A stretch of 64,000 nucleotides of DNA from an uncultured Agrobacterium sp. (GCA_913777615.1 CAJYTK010000017.1:248001-312000); one strand, 5' to 3'. Counted from the first letter of the stretch, positions 14,706-24,461 are shown. A program made the numbers and translations. The notes: generated from the letters alone by a model not told the origin.

Positions 14706-16640
14706 TTGCGAAAGGCGCTGGCAGTCGTTGTTTGCTGCTTCATACTTGCCACCGGCTACATCGCTTACGTGATAGCTGAGCGTCAAAACGCGCTCCAAAA
14801 ATTTGCGAGATACAACGACTCCTGGGCGGTTAGCCAGGCAGTAGGGGAGTATGTTCGGTTCGAGACCCTGCTCGCCGAATATGCCCTCGGAATTGACGGT
14901 GTCGGCAAGGAAGAATTACGCCTTCGCCTCGATATCGTGCTCGGCAGAATGATCTCTTTTCAGCAGGGAAGTTTAACCGCTTTTATGGCTTCAAAGCCGG
15001 AGATGCGTCAGGCCGTCGGCGAACTCGACAAGATACTGGAGAGGGTCGACAACCAACTGGATGAGTTGTCGCCAGCCGAAGCACGCGCCCTTCTGCCCGA
15101 AATGAGCGGGCTTGTTCCGCAACTCACTGCTATTGCTGCCGCGTCTGTAGCAAATGATGTCGAGATGATCGATGCGGCACACGCCGAGGTGCGCAAGCTG
15201 CACATCATCTACACGGCGCTCGCTGCAGGGCTCATACTGTGCGGTATGGCGCTGATCGTGTTGCTGCTGCGTCACAACCAGCTGCTCAACCGTGCGCAGA
15301 AAAAACTGACCCTTTTGACCGAAGAATTGCAGACTGCAACGTTAGAGTTGCAGTCAAACAATCTTCGACTTGAATATGACGCACATCACGACACGTTGAC
15401 GGCCCTGCCAAATCGCACACTTTTCCGCAAGGAGCTTGTGCGTCGGCTTAATCCCGAATCTCGTATCGACAAGGTCGCTCTGCTCCTGCTCGATCTCGAT
15501 GGCTTTAAGGAGATCAACGACACCCTCGGCCACGACGTTGGAGACGCGCTGCTCAAAGCGGTGGCCGCACGTATCGTGCCGCTTGGACAGAGCAACGAAC
15601 TGATCTGCAGGCTTGGCGGTGACGAGTTTGCGTTGGTGACGGACAACTTGGGGGAGGCGGAGGCCCTCGATGTTGCTCAATGTCTCATTGAGCGTATCGC
15701 CAGCCCTTACAACATTGGCGACATGGAAATAAAGATCGGCACCTGCGTGGGCATTGCCATCTCACAAGAAAAGGTCGATGCAGACGATTTGCTGAAACAT
15801 GCCGACCTCTCGCTTTATGACGCCAAACGGCAGGGAGCGGGGAAGATTGCGGTTTATAGAGACTATATGCAGAGCCAGCTTTCCGAGAAGCGCTCTTTCG
15901 AAGCGGACCTTCAATCCTCGCTGCTGAATAACGAGATGGAAGTGTTCTATCAGCCGCAGGTTTCCACGCAGACCCGGGATATTTGTGGCTTTGAAGCGCT
16001 TCTGCGCTGGACGCATCCGGTGCGCGGACAAGTCCCTCCAAGCGAATTCATTCCCATTGCAGAAAGAACAGGTTTCATCAACACGCTCGGTAAATGGGTC
16101 CTGGAGACTGCCTGTAAAGAAGCCGTGCGGTGGCGTCCGGATATCAAGATTGCCATCAACCTTTCCCCTGTTCAGCTTCACAGCGCTAATCTCATTCAGA
16201 ACGTTGTAGGTGCGCTGGAAAGAAGCAACCTTTCCCCCGGACGCCTGGAATTGGAAATCACGGAATCTGTTCTTCTTGGCAACAGCGACCAGACGCTCGC
16301 CATCCTCGATAGTCTCAAAACCGTTGGGATCACGATGGCGATGGACGATTTTGGAACGGGCTATTCTTCGCTGAGCAACCTGCGCCACGTTCCCTTCGCA
16401 AAGCTCAAGATCGATCAATCTTTCCTGGGTGATATCGTCACCGACAAGCAGGCGCTGGCCATTGTCGAGTTTGTCGTAGGTCTTGGTCGCAAACTGGGCA
16501 TGACGATGATCGCCGAGGGCGTCGAGACAGAACAGCAATATGCCGTCATGCGCCAACTTGGCTGCGATCAAGTCCAAGGCTATCTCGTCGGCAAGCCGAT
16601 GCCAGTCGTCAAGCTTGCGGACCTTGGCGTTTATGCGTAA
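14706..16640 (+). CDS. DcpA-like membrane GGDEF-EAL protein (c-di-GMP synthesis/degradation)
   Basis: A 644-residue inner-membrane protein: TM1 residues 4-23, a helical periplasmic domain about 27-165, TM2 about 167-188, a linker coil, GGDEF domain 225-385 and EAL domain 395-644. The cyclase signature GGDEF is intact at 304-308. The phosphodiesterase residues are intact too (EAL at 430-432, ITES, DDFGTGYSSL, KIDQSF, IAEGVETE). The RxxD inhibitory site five residues before GGDEF is replaced by QSNE. The start codon is TTG at 14706 with AAAGGTGAC before it, 9 bp after the PruR-like stop, so the two are probably translationally coupled. By analogy with DcpA, the periplasmic partner would switch it between making and breaking c-di-GMP. 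Confidence 0.85.
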   Translation: MRKALAVVVCCFILATGYIAYVIAERQNALQKFARYNDSWAVSQAVGEYVRFETLLAEYALGIDGVGKEELRLRLDIVLGRMISFQQGSLTAFMASKPEMRQAVGELDKILERVDNQLDELSPAEARALLPEMSGLVPQLTAIAAASVANDVEMIDAAHAEVRKLHIIYTALAAGLILCGMALIVLLLRHNQLLNRAQKKLTLLTEELQTATLELQSNNLRLEYDAHHDTLTALPNRTLFRKELVRRLNPESRIDKVALLLLDLDGFKEINDTLGHDVGDALLKAVAARIVPLGQSNELICRLGGDEFALVTDNLGEAEALDVAQCLIERIASPYNIGDMEIKIGTCVGIAISQEKVDADDLLKHADLSLYDAKRQGAGKIAVYRDYMQSQLSEKRSFEADLQSSLLNNEMEVFYQPQVSTQTRDICGFEALLRWTHPVRGQVPPSEFIPIAERTGFINTLGKWVLETACKEAVRWRPDIKIAINLSPVQLHSANLIQNVVGALERSNLSPGRLELEITESVLLGNSDQTLAILDSLKTVGITMAMDDFGTGYSSLSNLRHVPFAKLKIDQSFLGDIVTDKQALAIVEFVVGLGRKLGMTMIAEGVETEQQYAVMRQLGCDQVQGYLVGKPMPVVKLADLGVYA

Positions 16641-16813
16641 ATGCTTTTTCAATTGGTGCCGAAACGCACGTTGATTTTCCGATAGCGTGATAAGGGCCAC
16701 TCGCTCGGAGCCGAAGCATTCCGGGGAATGACGGTCGATAAGGCAGATCGCCAGCGCTTGAAACCGGGACGTGCGGCTTGCCGCGACGCAGATGTAATTT
16801 GAAAGGACACAAC

Positions 16814-17509
16814 ATGGAAGCTTTTAAGGTACATGGTGTCCTGCTGCCATTGTCTCCCGACGAGGTGTCGCCGATCATCTGGCAGGCGCTGAAAGACGGC
16901 AGCTACGAGGCGAAAGAAGCCCGAAGCGTTGCGCGAGCGATCAGGGATGGAGACCGTGTCCTGGAACTTGGTTCGGGTATCGGTGTGATTACCTCGGTTA
17001 TTGCCCGTATCCCGGGCGTTTCCGTCTGGGCTTTCGAGGCCAATCCCTCCACCGCTCGCCTGGCCGAACGTGTTCTTGAGGCCAATTGTGCAAACAATGT
17101 CCGGTTTTCCCAGGGCCTTCTGACTGCGGGGGAGCCTGAGAGCCACACATTCTATGTTCGGCGCGACCTGTGGATGTCATCCATGGATGAAAATCAGGGG
17201 CCCTATGAGCATCGAATAGAAATCGGTTCGGAGAATATTGACGAGTTCATTGACCATCATTGCATCAATGTGCTGGTCATGGATATCGAGGGTGCGGAGC
17301 GCGATTTGCTGAGTGACGCCACCCTGGCTGGCGTCGAGCGGATTTTCGTCGAGCTACACGATCACCTCTATGGCCTCTCGGGCGTGCGTGATATCACGCA
17401 GGCTCTGGCGCTGAAGGGCTTTGCCTATGATCCGCGCGGTTCGCGTGGTCCCTGTGTCCTATTCACCAAGGATGATGAGCCCCGCGACTACGACCCGGAC
17501 GTCGATTAA
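16814..17509 (+). CDS. FkbM-family methyltransferase
   Basis: A 231-residue SAM-dependent methyltransferase of the FkbM family, which often methylates hydroxyls of sugars or polyketides. The SAM-binding loop DRVLELGSGIGVITSVIA (around residues 45-62), WAFEANP (about 75) and the family marker VLVMDIEGAERDLL (about 155) are visible. The ATG at 16814 follows AAAGGACACAAC; a longer frame adds 12 basic residues without support. It lies 170 bp after the GGDEF-EAL gene and converges with the chemoreceptor gene. The substrate is unknown; a role in surface polysaccharide decoration would fit the neighbourhood but is speculation. Confidence 0.8.
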   Translation: MEAFKVHGVLLPLSPDEVSPIIWQALKDGSYEAKEARSVARAIRDGDRVLELGSGIGVITSVIARIPGVSVWAFEANPSTARLAERVLEANCANNVRFSQGLLTAGEPESHTFYVRRDLWMSSMDENQGPYEHRIEIGSENIDEFIDHHCINVLVMDIEGAERDLLSDATLAGVERIFVELHDHLYGLSGVRDITQALALKGFAYDPRGSRGPCVLFTKDDEPRDYDPDVD

Positions 17510-17608
17510 GGATTGTCAGCGCCAATGGCGTCGTCGGTCCGGCCACGCTCGCAAAGCGAGGCAGAAGTTTAAAACCTCGCGTCAAGCATATGGTGCTCGG
17601 CTGGCGAA

Positions 17609-17633
17609 GGCTGGGCCTTGCTGAAGCCCAGCC
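17609..17633. terminator. Hairpin between convergent genes
   Basis: GGCTGGGC and GCCCAGCC form an 8-bp stem with a 9-base loop, between the ends of the convergent methyltransferase and chemoreceptor genes. Bidirectional termination is plausible, although no T run is seen on either strand. Confidence 0.45.
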
Positions 17634-17639
17634 AGTTCG

Positions 17640-19133
17640 CTAAGCGGCGCGATAGTGCTTCTGATGGGGCACAGTCTTTGCCACGTTGAAACGAGAGATC
17701 AGGTCGGCCAAGCTGTTGCTGATGTCGCTCAACCCATGGGTCGATGCATTGGTTTCTTCTACCATGGCAGCATTTTGCTGGGTCAGTTGATCCATGCTGG
17801 TGATAGCCGTGTTGATTTCCTGGATGCCGACAGCCTGCTCACGCACCGCTTGAGTGATTGCGCCGATATGCTCATGAATATCGTCGACCTTCTCACCGAT
17901 GGAGTTCAACGCTTCGCCAGTACGGTTTACCAGCGATACGCCATGCGCCACGTCCTGCGACGACTTGTCGATCAGGCTGCGGATTTCCTTTGCTGCGGAA
18001 GCCGAACGCTGAGCCAGTTCCCGTACCTCTTGCGCGACGACGGCGAAGCCTTTGCCAGCCTCTCCGGCACGTGCTGCTTCAACGCCCGCATTCAGCGCCA
18101 GCAGGTTGGTCTGGAATGAAATCTCGTCGATGACGCTGATGATCTGGGTAATCTTCTGTGACGACCCCTCGATTGCGCTCATGGCTTCGACAGCTTCGCT
18201 GACCACGTGGCGTGATCGTTCTGCTTCTTCTGCTGAACTCTTGACGATCGCTTGCGCCTGCTCGGTCCGTGTCGCGGATTGTTTCGAAATGTTGGTGATC
18301 TGATCGATCGCTGCAGCGGTCTCTTCGAGCGATGCAGCCTGTTGCTCGGTGCGTCGCGCCATATCGTCGGTCGCCGATGTCAATTCGCGGGTGTTGTTGG
18401 CGATCTTGTGCGACTCGTCGACGATTTCGGTAAAGGCTTCGGAAAGACGGCCGAGAGCTTTGTTGAAGTTCTCCTTCAATCCACCGAACTCCGACGGCAC
18501 CACACCGTCGATACGCGAAGTCAGATCGCCTTGCGCCATCCGATCGAGCGCGCTGTTCAGCAGCGACAGAATGTGGTCCTGCTCTTCCTTCATGCGTTTC
18601 TGTTCTGCCTCAACCTTTGCACGCTCATCAGCAAGCACGTCGAGATAAACGGAAATCGAGTAGTCCATGTCAAGCAACGCGGCCTTGATCGTCGCACTGA
18701 TGCCCTTGGTAACTTTCTTGCCTTTCTTTTCGACGAGAAAGCCCTTCAGTTCGGACTCCACGATGGCTTTGATGATGCCTTCAAGAATGAGGGCATAACC
18801 GCCAATGTACCAGCGCGGCTCCAGACCCAGGCGCGCATGGGTACGGCCGATAGCGCCCACAGCTTTGGTGTAATCTGAATCGAATACGCCAGAGGCGATG
18901 CGCGTCCAGTGTCCGATCTGCATACTTTTAGCGTGCTGAATATGTGCTTCGCTGGAAAAGAACTTCGCCGTATCGGGAACAGCTTTGGCTTTTTTGTAGA
19001 ATGTATCGAGGGAATCGCTGAGTGTGCCTGTGATGGTAGACTTTAGGCCCGCAAGATATTGTCTCTGTTCTTTGTCTAGGCCAAGAAAGTTTAGTCTTTC
19101 ATCGAGTTGCAAATTGTCGCGTGGCACGGTCAT
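17640..19133 (-). CDS. Soluble globin-coupled chemoreceptor (HemAT-like)
   Basis: A 497-residue methyl-accepting chemotaxis protein without transmembrane segments. The N-terminal 180 residues are a protoglobin heme sensor ([31 protein letters not shown], then [17 protein letters not shown], whose His is the expected heme ligand). A HAMP-like and helical linker follows, with [18 protein letters not shown] near residue 220. The C-terminal signalling hairpin carries the CheA/CheW tip [21 protein letters not shown]. HemAT-type receptors sense oxygen in the cytoplasm and drive aerotaxis. The ATG at 19133 with AGGGGC upstream is preferred over a start 13 codons earlier. It is a single-gene unit in an AT-rich upstream context. 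Confidence 0.9.
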   Translation of the reverse strand: MTVPRDNLQLDERLNFLGLDKEQRQYLAGLKSTITGTLSDSLDTFYKKAKAVPDTAKFFSSEAHIQHAKSMQIGHWTRIASGVFDSDYTKAVGAIGRTHARLGLEPRWYIGGYALILEGIIKAIVESELKGFLVEKKGKKVTKGISATIKAALLDMDYSISVYLDVLADERAKVEAEQKRMKEEQDHILSLLNSALDRMAQGDLTSRIDGVVPSEFGGLKENFNKALGRLSEAFTEIVDESHKIANNTRELTSATDDMARRTEQQAASLEETAAAIDQITNISKQSATRTEQAQAIVKSSAEEAERSRHVVSEAVEAMSAIEGSSQKITQIISVIDEISFQTNLLALNAGVEAARAGEAGKGFAVVAQEVRELAQRSASAAKEIRSLIDKSSQDVAHGVSLVNRTGEALNSIGEKVDDIHEHIGAITQAVREQAVGIQEINTAITSMDQLTQQNAAMVEETNASTHGLSDISNSLADLISRFNVAKTVPHQKHYRAA

Positions 19134-19301
19134 AAATAAAGCCCCTGATATTGTGCGTGTCCCAACTCGCACCGAAGAATTCTCAGGAAGAATGGCTTGA
19201 TATGCTTAAATATTTGCTAAATATCTAAATTATACTATTGCGTTGAAACAGGCGCGCGCCAGTTGAGACCGGGGCGCCTGCCGAAAGCTTGTAAAGTGGC
19301 C

Positions 19302-19874
19302 TCAGTCCACCGTCTCAACCGCTTCGGAGGGGCGTGGAGCGCGCTCGCTGGGATCGCGGCCAATCTCGGCCTTGAGCGACAACAGGTCGATGAAATGGTC
19401 TGCCTGACGGCGCAGGTCATCCGCTATCATGGGAGGCTGGGTCGACATGGTGGAGATGACAGAGACCTTCCTGCCTTTTCGTTGCAGGGCGTCCACCAGG
19501 GTTGTGAAGTCGCCATCGCCGGAAAAAAGCACAAGATGGTCCACGGTCTCGGATTGCTCCATGGCATCGACCGCGAGTTCGATGTCCATGTTGCCCTTGA
19601 TCTTGCGACGACCCATCGCGTCGGTGAATTCCTTGGCTGGCTTTGTCACTACTTTGTAGCCGTTATAATCGAGCCAATCGATCAGTGGGCGGATGGAAGA
19701 GTACTCCTGATCTTCGATCAGCGCAGTATAATAATAAGCGCGCAACAGATACCCGCGCTTCTGGAAAGCTTTCAGCAATTTGCGATAATCGATATCGAAA
19801 CCGAGACTTTTCGAAGCTGCGTAGAGGTTTGCCCCGTCGATAAAGAGTGCAATTTTCTCACGTGGGTCGAACAT
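19302..19874 (-). CDS. NYN domain protein (LabA/DUF88 family)
   Basis: A 190-residue protein with the PIN-like NYN nuclease fold. Conserved acidic positions are visible in ALFIDGANLYAA (near residue 11), KGNMDIELAVDAM (near 95) and LFSGDGDFTTLVDALQ (near 115), which together form the metal site in the family. LabA/DUF88 proteins are single-strand RNA nucleases or regulators; the exact target is unknown. The ATG at 19874 lies 11 bp after GGAGG; a TTG start six codons earlier is the alternative. It is divergent from rpoZ, an arrangement I recall from other rhizobia. Confidence 0.8.
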   Translation of the reverse strand: MFDPREKIALFIDGANLYAASKSLGFDIDYRKLLKAFQKRGYLLRAYYYTALIEDQEYSSIRPLIDWLDYNGYKVVTKPAKEFTDAMGRRKIKGNMDIELAVDAMEQSETVDHLVLFSGDGDFTTLVDALQRKGRKVSVISTMSTQPPMIADDLRRQADHFIDLLSLKAEIGRDPSERAPRPSEAVETVD

Positions 19875-20152
19875 ATATAGGAGGTCCTCCAAAGCGACTC
19901 TCTGCCGCCAATATCAACGCGGTGCCGGGCTTGGATAACACTGCGTCTATTATACATTATTAAGCATTCATATAAGCTTGTTTACATAACAGTCCATACC
20001 CTGGGCTTCAATTCGCACTAACTTTTAAGGGTATGGTTGGTTGCATCCGGGGGGAGACAAACGACGGAAAATAAGGAAAAACTTGAAATTGACGGACAAT
20101 GTCTGTATCGGGACCATTAATCAGCGACATCAAGACTCGTAAAGGACAGGCA

Positions 20153-20545
20153 ATGGCCCGTGTCACAGTAGAAGATTGCATTGACAAAGTAGACAACCGC
20201 TTCGAGCTCGTCCTTCTGGCAAGCCACCGTGCGCGGCAGATTTCGCAAGGTTCGCAGATCACGGTTGACCGCGATAACGACAAGAACCCCGTCGTCGCTC
20301 TACGCGAAATTGCCGACGAGACGCTGTCTCCTGACGACCTGAAGGAAGATCTCATCCATTCGCTGCAGAAGCATGTCGAAGTCGATGAGCCAGAACCCGA
20401 TCCAGTAACGCTCGCTGCCAATGCGACCAGCGAGAACGAAGACGACGACGCGCCGGAAACTGTAACCTTCGATCAGATGTCGGAAGAGGAGCTTCTGGCC
20501 GGCATCGAAGGCCTTGTTCCGCCGGAAAAGAACGACGACTATTAA
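20153..20545 (+). CDS. rpoZ: RNA polymerase omega subunit
   Basis: A 130-residue omega subunit that helps assemble RNA polymerase and, with beta', forms a ppGpp site. The family start [23 protein letters not shown] and RARQIS are plain. [12 protein letters not shown] follows near residue 50, and the acidic tail ([24 protein letters not shown]) is typical of alphaproteobacteria. The ATG at 20153 has AAAGGA eight bases upstream. It sits directly before the ppGpp synthetase/hydrolase gene, which makes functional sense because omega contributes to ppGpp binding. Confidence 0.97.
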   Translation: MARVTVEDCIDKVDNRFELVLLASHRARQISQGSQITVDRDNDKNPVVALREIADETLSPDDLKEDLIHSLQKHVEVDEPEPDPVTLAANATSENEDDDAPETVTFDQMSEEELLAGIEGLVPPEKNDDY

Positions 20546-20555
20546 TAGAGCTTGT

Positions 20556-20574
20556 CGCGCAAACGTTTTGCGCG
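20556..20574 (+). terminator. Hairpin after rpoZ
   Basis: CGCGCAAA and TTTGCGCG form a perfect 8-bp stem with a 3-base loop, 10 bp past the rpoZ stop. There is no clear T run, so it may terminate weakly or mark the 3' end of the message. Confidence 0.45.
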
Positions 20575-20790
20575 GTTTGCGGTGACGACACATGAGGCAG
20601 GTCAGGCGTCAGCGCGTATCTCAATGATCGCGTTACGCCTTAACTCCGCAGGTGGTATCGGCTACGGTACGGTTACCCTCTGTAAATGATTGTCGTCATA
20701 ATCTTATCCTGGATTATGTAGCATCGTGCGCCAATCTGACGGGGTTTCTCCCGTCCATTGGCGCGCTTTCTTTTTCGGGGCATCCCATTC

Positions 20791-23025
20791 ATGATGCGAC
20801 AATACGAACTCGTGGAACGGGTTCAGGCGTACAAACCTGACGTGAACGAAGCCTTATTGAACAAGGCCTATGTTTACGCGATGCAGAAGCATGGCCAGCA
20901 AAAGCGGGCCAATGGCGATCCATACATCTCCCACCCGCTGGAAGTCGCCGCGATCCTCACCGAAATGCACCTGGATGAATCGACCATCGCGGTCGCTCTC
21001 CTGCATGACACGATCGAGGATACCAGCGCCACACGCGCTGAAATCGATGAGATGTTCGGCGAGGATATCGGCCGGTTGGTCGAAGGGCTGACTAAGCTCA
21101 AGAAACTCGATCTCGTCAGCAAGAAAGCCAAGCAGGCCGAGAACCTTCGCAAGCTGTTGCTGGCCATTTCCGACGACGTTCGCGTACTGCTCGTCAAGCT
21201 TGCCGACCGTCTGCACAATATGCGCACCATGGAGCATATGCCGGCAGACAAGCGTAGCCGCATTTCCGAAGAGACGATGGAAATCTATGCGCCGCTCGCA
21301 GGGCGCATGGGTATGCAGGATATGCGCGACGAGCTTGAAAATCTCTCGTTCCGCTATCTTAATCCCGAAGCATTTGAAACTGTCACGAAGCGTCTCTATG
21401 AGCTTGAAGAGCGCAATGAAGGCCTGATCAAAAAGATCGAGGACGAGTTGCGAGAACTGCTCATCGCCAATGGTGTCGAGGGCGCCATGGTTAAGGGACG
21501 GCAGAAGAAGCCGTATTCGGTTTTCCGCAAGATGCAGTCCAAGTCGCTCTCCTTTGAGCAACTGTCGGACGTCTACGGCTTTCGCATTCTCGTGCAGGAT
21601 ATTCCGTCGTGCTACCGTGCGCTCGGCATCGTCCATACGCGCTGGCGCGTGGTACCCGGTCGCTTCAAGGACTATATTTCCACTCCAAAGCAGAATGACT
21701 ATCGTTCTATCCACACCACGATCGTCGGTCCTTCGAGACAACGTATCGAACTGCAAATCCGCACTCGACGCATGCACGAGATAGCTGAATTCGGTATCGC
21801 CGCGCATTCGCTATACAAGGATGGCGAAACGGTCGAGACGGAGCAGCTTTCCACCGAAACCAATGCCTATTCCTGGCTGCGTCACACGATCGAGTCGCTC
21901 GCCGAAGGTGATAATCCTGAAGAATTTCTTGAGCACACCAAGCTCGAACTGTTTCAGGATCAGGTCTTCTGCTTCACGCCGAAGGGGAAGCTTATCGCAC
22001 TTCCGCGCGGTGCAACGCCCATCGATTTCGCCTATGCGGTTCACACCAATATCGGCGACACGACGGTAGGCGCCAAGATCAACGGTCGTATCATGCCGCT
22101 CGTTACGCGGCTCAACAACGGCGACGAGGTTGAAATCATCCGATCCGGCGTCCAGGTGCCGCCTGCCGCATGGGAAGAGGTGGTTGTCACCGGCAAGGCG
22201 CGCTCTGCCATCCGCCGCGCGACCCGTATGGCGATCCGCAAGCAATATGCGGGTCTGGGCTACCGCATCCTTGAACGAACATTCGAGCGTGCGGGCAAGA
22301 CCTTTTCGCGGGAGGCATTGAAGCCCGTGCTGCATCGTCTTGCCCAAAAGGACGTGGAAGACGCGATTGCAGCTGTCGGCCGAGGGGAGGTGTCGTCGCT
22401 CGATGTTCTGCGGGCGGTCTTCCCCGATTATCAGGATGAGCGTGTGACCGTGAAGATGACCGGCGATGACGGCTGGTTCAATATGCGCAGCGCATCCGGG
22501 ATGATCTTCAAGATTCCTGGCAAATCACGCTCCGCTTTGGAAGATGACGGCGCAGCCGAGCTGCTGGATGGGCCTGACCCCATGCCGATCCGCGGCCTAT
22601 CTGACAATGTCGAGGTCCATTTCGGCGCGACTGGAGCCGTACCTGGCGATCGCATCGTGGGCATAATGGAGAAGGGGAAGGGCATCACCATCTACCCGAT
22701 CCAGTCTCCTGCACTGCAACGGTTTGACGATGAGCCGGAACGCTGGATCGATGTGCGCTGGGATCTCGACGAGGCGAACAAGTCCCGCTTCATGGCACGG
22801 CTCTTGATCAACGCGCTGAATGAGCCGGGGACGCTAGCCTCGGTGGCGCAGTCCATCGCGACGCTTGATGTGAACATTGGAGCGCTCAGCATGGTTCGGA
22901 TCGGCACCGATTTCTCCGAGCTTTCACTGGATGTAGAGGTCTGGGATCTTCGACAGCTCAACCAGCTTCTGTCCCAGTTGAAAGATCTCGATTGCGTTTC
23001 TACGGTCAAGCGTGCCTTCGATTAA
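20791..23025 (+). CDS. rel: Bifunctional (p)ppGpp synthetase/hydrolase (Rsh)
   Basis: A 744-residue stringent-response enzyme that makes (p)ppGpp from GTP/GDP and ATP and also hydrolyses it. Domains in order: HD hydrolase (about 25-195, with LLHDTIEDT placing His72-Asp73), synthetase (about 235-350), TGS (about 390-450), a helical region, and C-terminal ACT (about 665-740). The synthetase motif RFKD in GRFKDYISTPKQNDYRS is the RxKD form of bifunctional Rel/SpoT enzymes rather than the ExDD of RelA. The start MMRQYELVERVQ is the usual rhizobial one; a TTG 11 codons upstream is rejected. It acts in the cytoplasm on ribosomes and controls starvation and symbiosis or virulence traits. Confidence 0.95.
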   Translation: MMRQYELVERVQAYKPDVNEALLNKAYVYAMQKHGQQKRANGDPYISHPLEVAAILTEMHLDESTIAVALLHDTIEDTSATRAEIDEMFGEDIGRLVEGLTKLKKLDLVSKKAKQAENLRKLLLAISDDVRVLLVKLADRLHNMRTMEHMPADKRSRISEETMEIYAPLAGRMGMQDMRDELENLSFRYLNPEAFETVTKRLYELEERNEGLIKKIEDELRELLIANGVEGAMVKGRQKKPYSVFRKMQSKSLSFEQLSDVYGFRILVQDIPSCYRALGIVHTRWRVVPGRFKDYISTPKQNDYRSIHTTIVGPSRQRIELQIRTRRMHEIAEFGIAAHSLYKDGETVETEQLSTETNAYSWLRHTIESLAEGDNPEEFLEHTKLELFQDQVFCFTPKGKLIALPRGATPIDFAYAVHTNIGDTTVGAKINGRIMPLVTRLNNGDEVEIIRSGVQVPPAAWEEVVVTGKARSAIRRATRMAIRKQYAGLGYRILERTFERAGKTFSREALKPVLHRLAQKDVEDAIAAVGRGEVSSLDVLRAVFPDYQDERVTVKMTGDDGWFNMRSASGMIFKIPGKSRSALEDDGAAELLDGPDPMPIRGLSDNVEVHFGATGAVPGDRIVGIMEKGKGITIYPIQSPALQRFDDEPERWIDVRWDLDEANKSRFMARLLINALNEPGTLASVAQSIATLDVNIGALSMVRIGTDFSELSLDVEVWDLRQLNQLLSQLKDLDCVSTVKRAFD

Positions 23026-23209
23026 TGCACCGGGTGCCTAATAAAATGACTTTGATGCCGATGCTATGCGTCAAATGCATGGCAGCGGCCTTGTCTTATC
23101 CGTAGTCACGAGCACGGATGGGGACTATCTTCACTCCAGAAATCAAGAGCAATAGAGGCTTTCCGGCACATCAAGCCGTTGACGATGTGGCCTCAAGTCT
23201 GGAAAGGAA

Positions 23210-23362
23210 ATGAAGATGTTTGCACCGCTTCGTAAGATCGCCCGCGCTGTCCGTGGCAAGTCTGTACAAGAACGTGAGTTCGACTACCTCAGTGGTTCGG
23301 TCTCGAATGTCGATCTCGAGCTTCGCCAGCGCGAAGTTGATCGTGGCATGTTCCGGAGATAA
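23210..23362 (+). CDS. DUF3563-family small protein
   Basis: A 50-residue protein: MKMFAPLRKIARAVRGKS, then EFDYLSGSVSNVDLELRQR and EVDRGMFRR. The YLxxSVxxVDLExRxREVDRGxF pattern is that of DUF3563, small basic proteins of unknown function found in many proteobacteria. The ATG at 23210 follows GGAAAGG closely; the in-frame ATG two codons later is possible. It stands alone between rel and the DUF2062 gene with about 180 bp upstream, enough for its own promoter. Charged and probably cytoplasmic. Function is unknown. Confidence 0.75.
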   Translation: MKMFAPLRKIARAVRGKSVQEREFDYLSGSVSNVDLELRQREVDRGMFRR

Positions 23363-23481
23363 TGCAAAAATGCATGGCGGCCATGCCGCCTTGCTTAAAT
23401 GGGGCGCTTTAATGGTCCCGTGACGCTACGGCGCCCTTTTCGCCACTTGGCGGAATGCGGGCGATGACATAAAGTCCTCTC

Positions 23482-24060
23482 ATGCCCTTTCGCCGTCGTC
23501 GTCCTTTAGCGCTTTCGGAGCGCCTGCTTGCCGCACTCTGGCCCCGAATGGGGCTTCGGCGATCGTTCCGCTACATGAAGCTGAAGCTCGTTCGTTTGTC
23601 GGCCTCGCCTTACGCGGTGGCGGCGGGTGCGGCGATCGGCGTTGGTGTCGCCTGGACCCCGTTTCTCGGTATCCATATCCTGATCGCCATGATGATCGGT
23701 TTTATCCTGCGAGCAAATCTCGTTGCAGCAGCACTCGGAACCACCTTCGCTAACCCCCTGACATTTCCGCTCATCTGGGCTTCGACCTGGGAGCTAGGGC
23801 ATCTGATGCTGGGGCGCAGCGGCGATGAGACCGCCGCCCACGTGGATTTCGTCACCATTTTCTCCCATATGAATTTCCTGCAATTGTGGAAGCCGGTTTT
23901 GGAGCCGATGGCGGTCGGCTCGCTTGTCCCGGCAGCCATATCCGCTGTGTTGACCTATTCGGCGGTCTATGTCGTCATTCGAGGCTTCCGGCAGCGCAAG
24001 CATCAGCAGATCGCTGCCCGCGCCGCAAACCGCAACGCGCTTCTGGATACGGTTGAATGA
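23482..24060 (+). CDS. DUF2062 membrane protein
   Basis: A 192-residue inner-membrane protein. After a basic N-terminus ([14 protein letters not shown]) come three or four hydrophobic segments: [21 protein letters not shown] (about 47-70), [22 protein letters not shown] (about 70-92), [12 protein letters not shown], and [20 protein letters not shown] (about 147-168). The GxxxAxTPFxGxH and ANPLTFP motifs define DUF2062. Its function is unknown. The stop overlaps the acpS ATG by four bases (ATGA), so the two are translated together. Confidence 0.85.
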   Translation: MPFRRRRPLALSERLLAALWPRMGLRRSFRYMKLKLVRLSASPYAVAAGAAIGVGVAWTPFLGIHILIAMMIGFILRANLVAAALGTTFANPLTFPLIWASTWELGHLMLGRSGDETAAHVDFVTIFSHMNFLQLWKPVLEPMAVGSLVPAAISAVLTYSAVYVVIRGFRQRKHQQIAARAANRNALLDTVE

Positions 24061-24461
24061 TTGTTGGACTGGGAAGTGATCTTATCGACATCCGCCGGGT
24101 TGAGGCATCTATCGAGCGTTTTGGCGACAGGTTCACGCATCGCTGCTTTACCGATGTCGAACGAGAGAAGTCCGACCGCCGCAAGAACCGTGCCGCGTCT
24201 TATGCCAAACGCTTCGCTGCGAAAGAAGCCTGCTCCAAGGCACTTGGCACAGGCTTGGCGCAAGGGGTTTTCTGGAAGGATATGGGCGTTATCAACCTGC
24301 CAAGCGGCAAACCGACAATGCTGTTGACCAACGGTGCTGCCGAGCGCCTTGAGGCGCTGATGCCCGCAGGCCATGAGGCGGTGATCCATCTTACGATCAC
24401 AGATGATTTTCCCTATGCCCAGGCCTTCGTTATCATCGAAGCACTTCCGGTTCAGCGGTGA
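24057..24461 (+). CDS. acpS: Holo-[acyl-carrier-protein] synthase
   Basis: A 134-residue phosphopantetheinyl transferase that moves 4'-phosphopantetheine from CoA onto acyl carrier protein, activating fatty acid synthesis. Family signatures are [13 protein letters not shown] with metal-binding Asp8, [15 protein letters not shown] with the catalytic Glu, and WKDMGV. Length fits. It begins within the DUF2062 stop codon and leads into lepB after 130 bp, the usual rhizobial order acpS-lepB-rnc-era. Confidence 0.96.
   Translation: MIVGLGSDLIDIRRVEASIERFGDRFTHRCFTDVEREKSDRRKNRAASYAKRFAAKEACSKALGTGLAQGVFWKDMGVINLPSGKPTMLLTNGAAERLEALMPAGHEAVIHLTITDDFPYAQAFVIIEALPVQR

Noticed and set aside
15762-16700. 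312-codon minus-strand open frame
   Set aside because: It is a mirror of the EAL domain coding sequence on the other strand.
20854-21807. 317-codon minus-strand open frame
   Set aside because: It is antisense to the rel hydrolase/synthetase domains; the composition is typical of a shadow frame.
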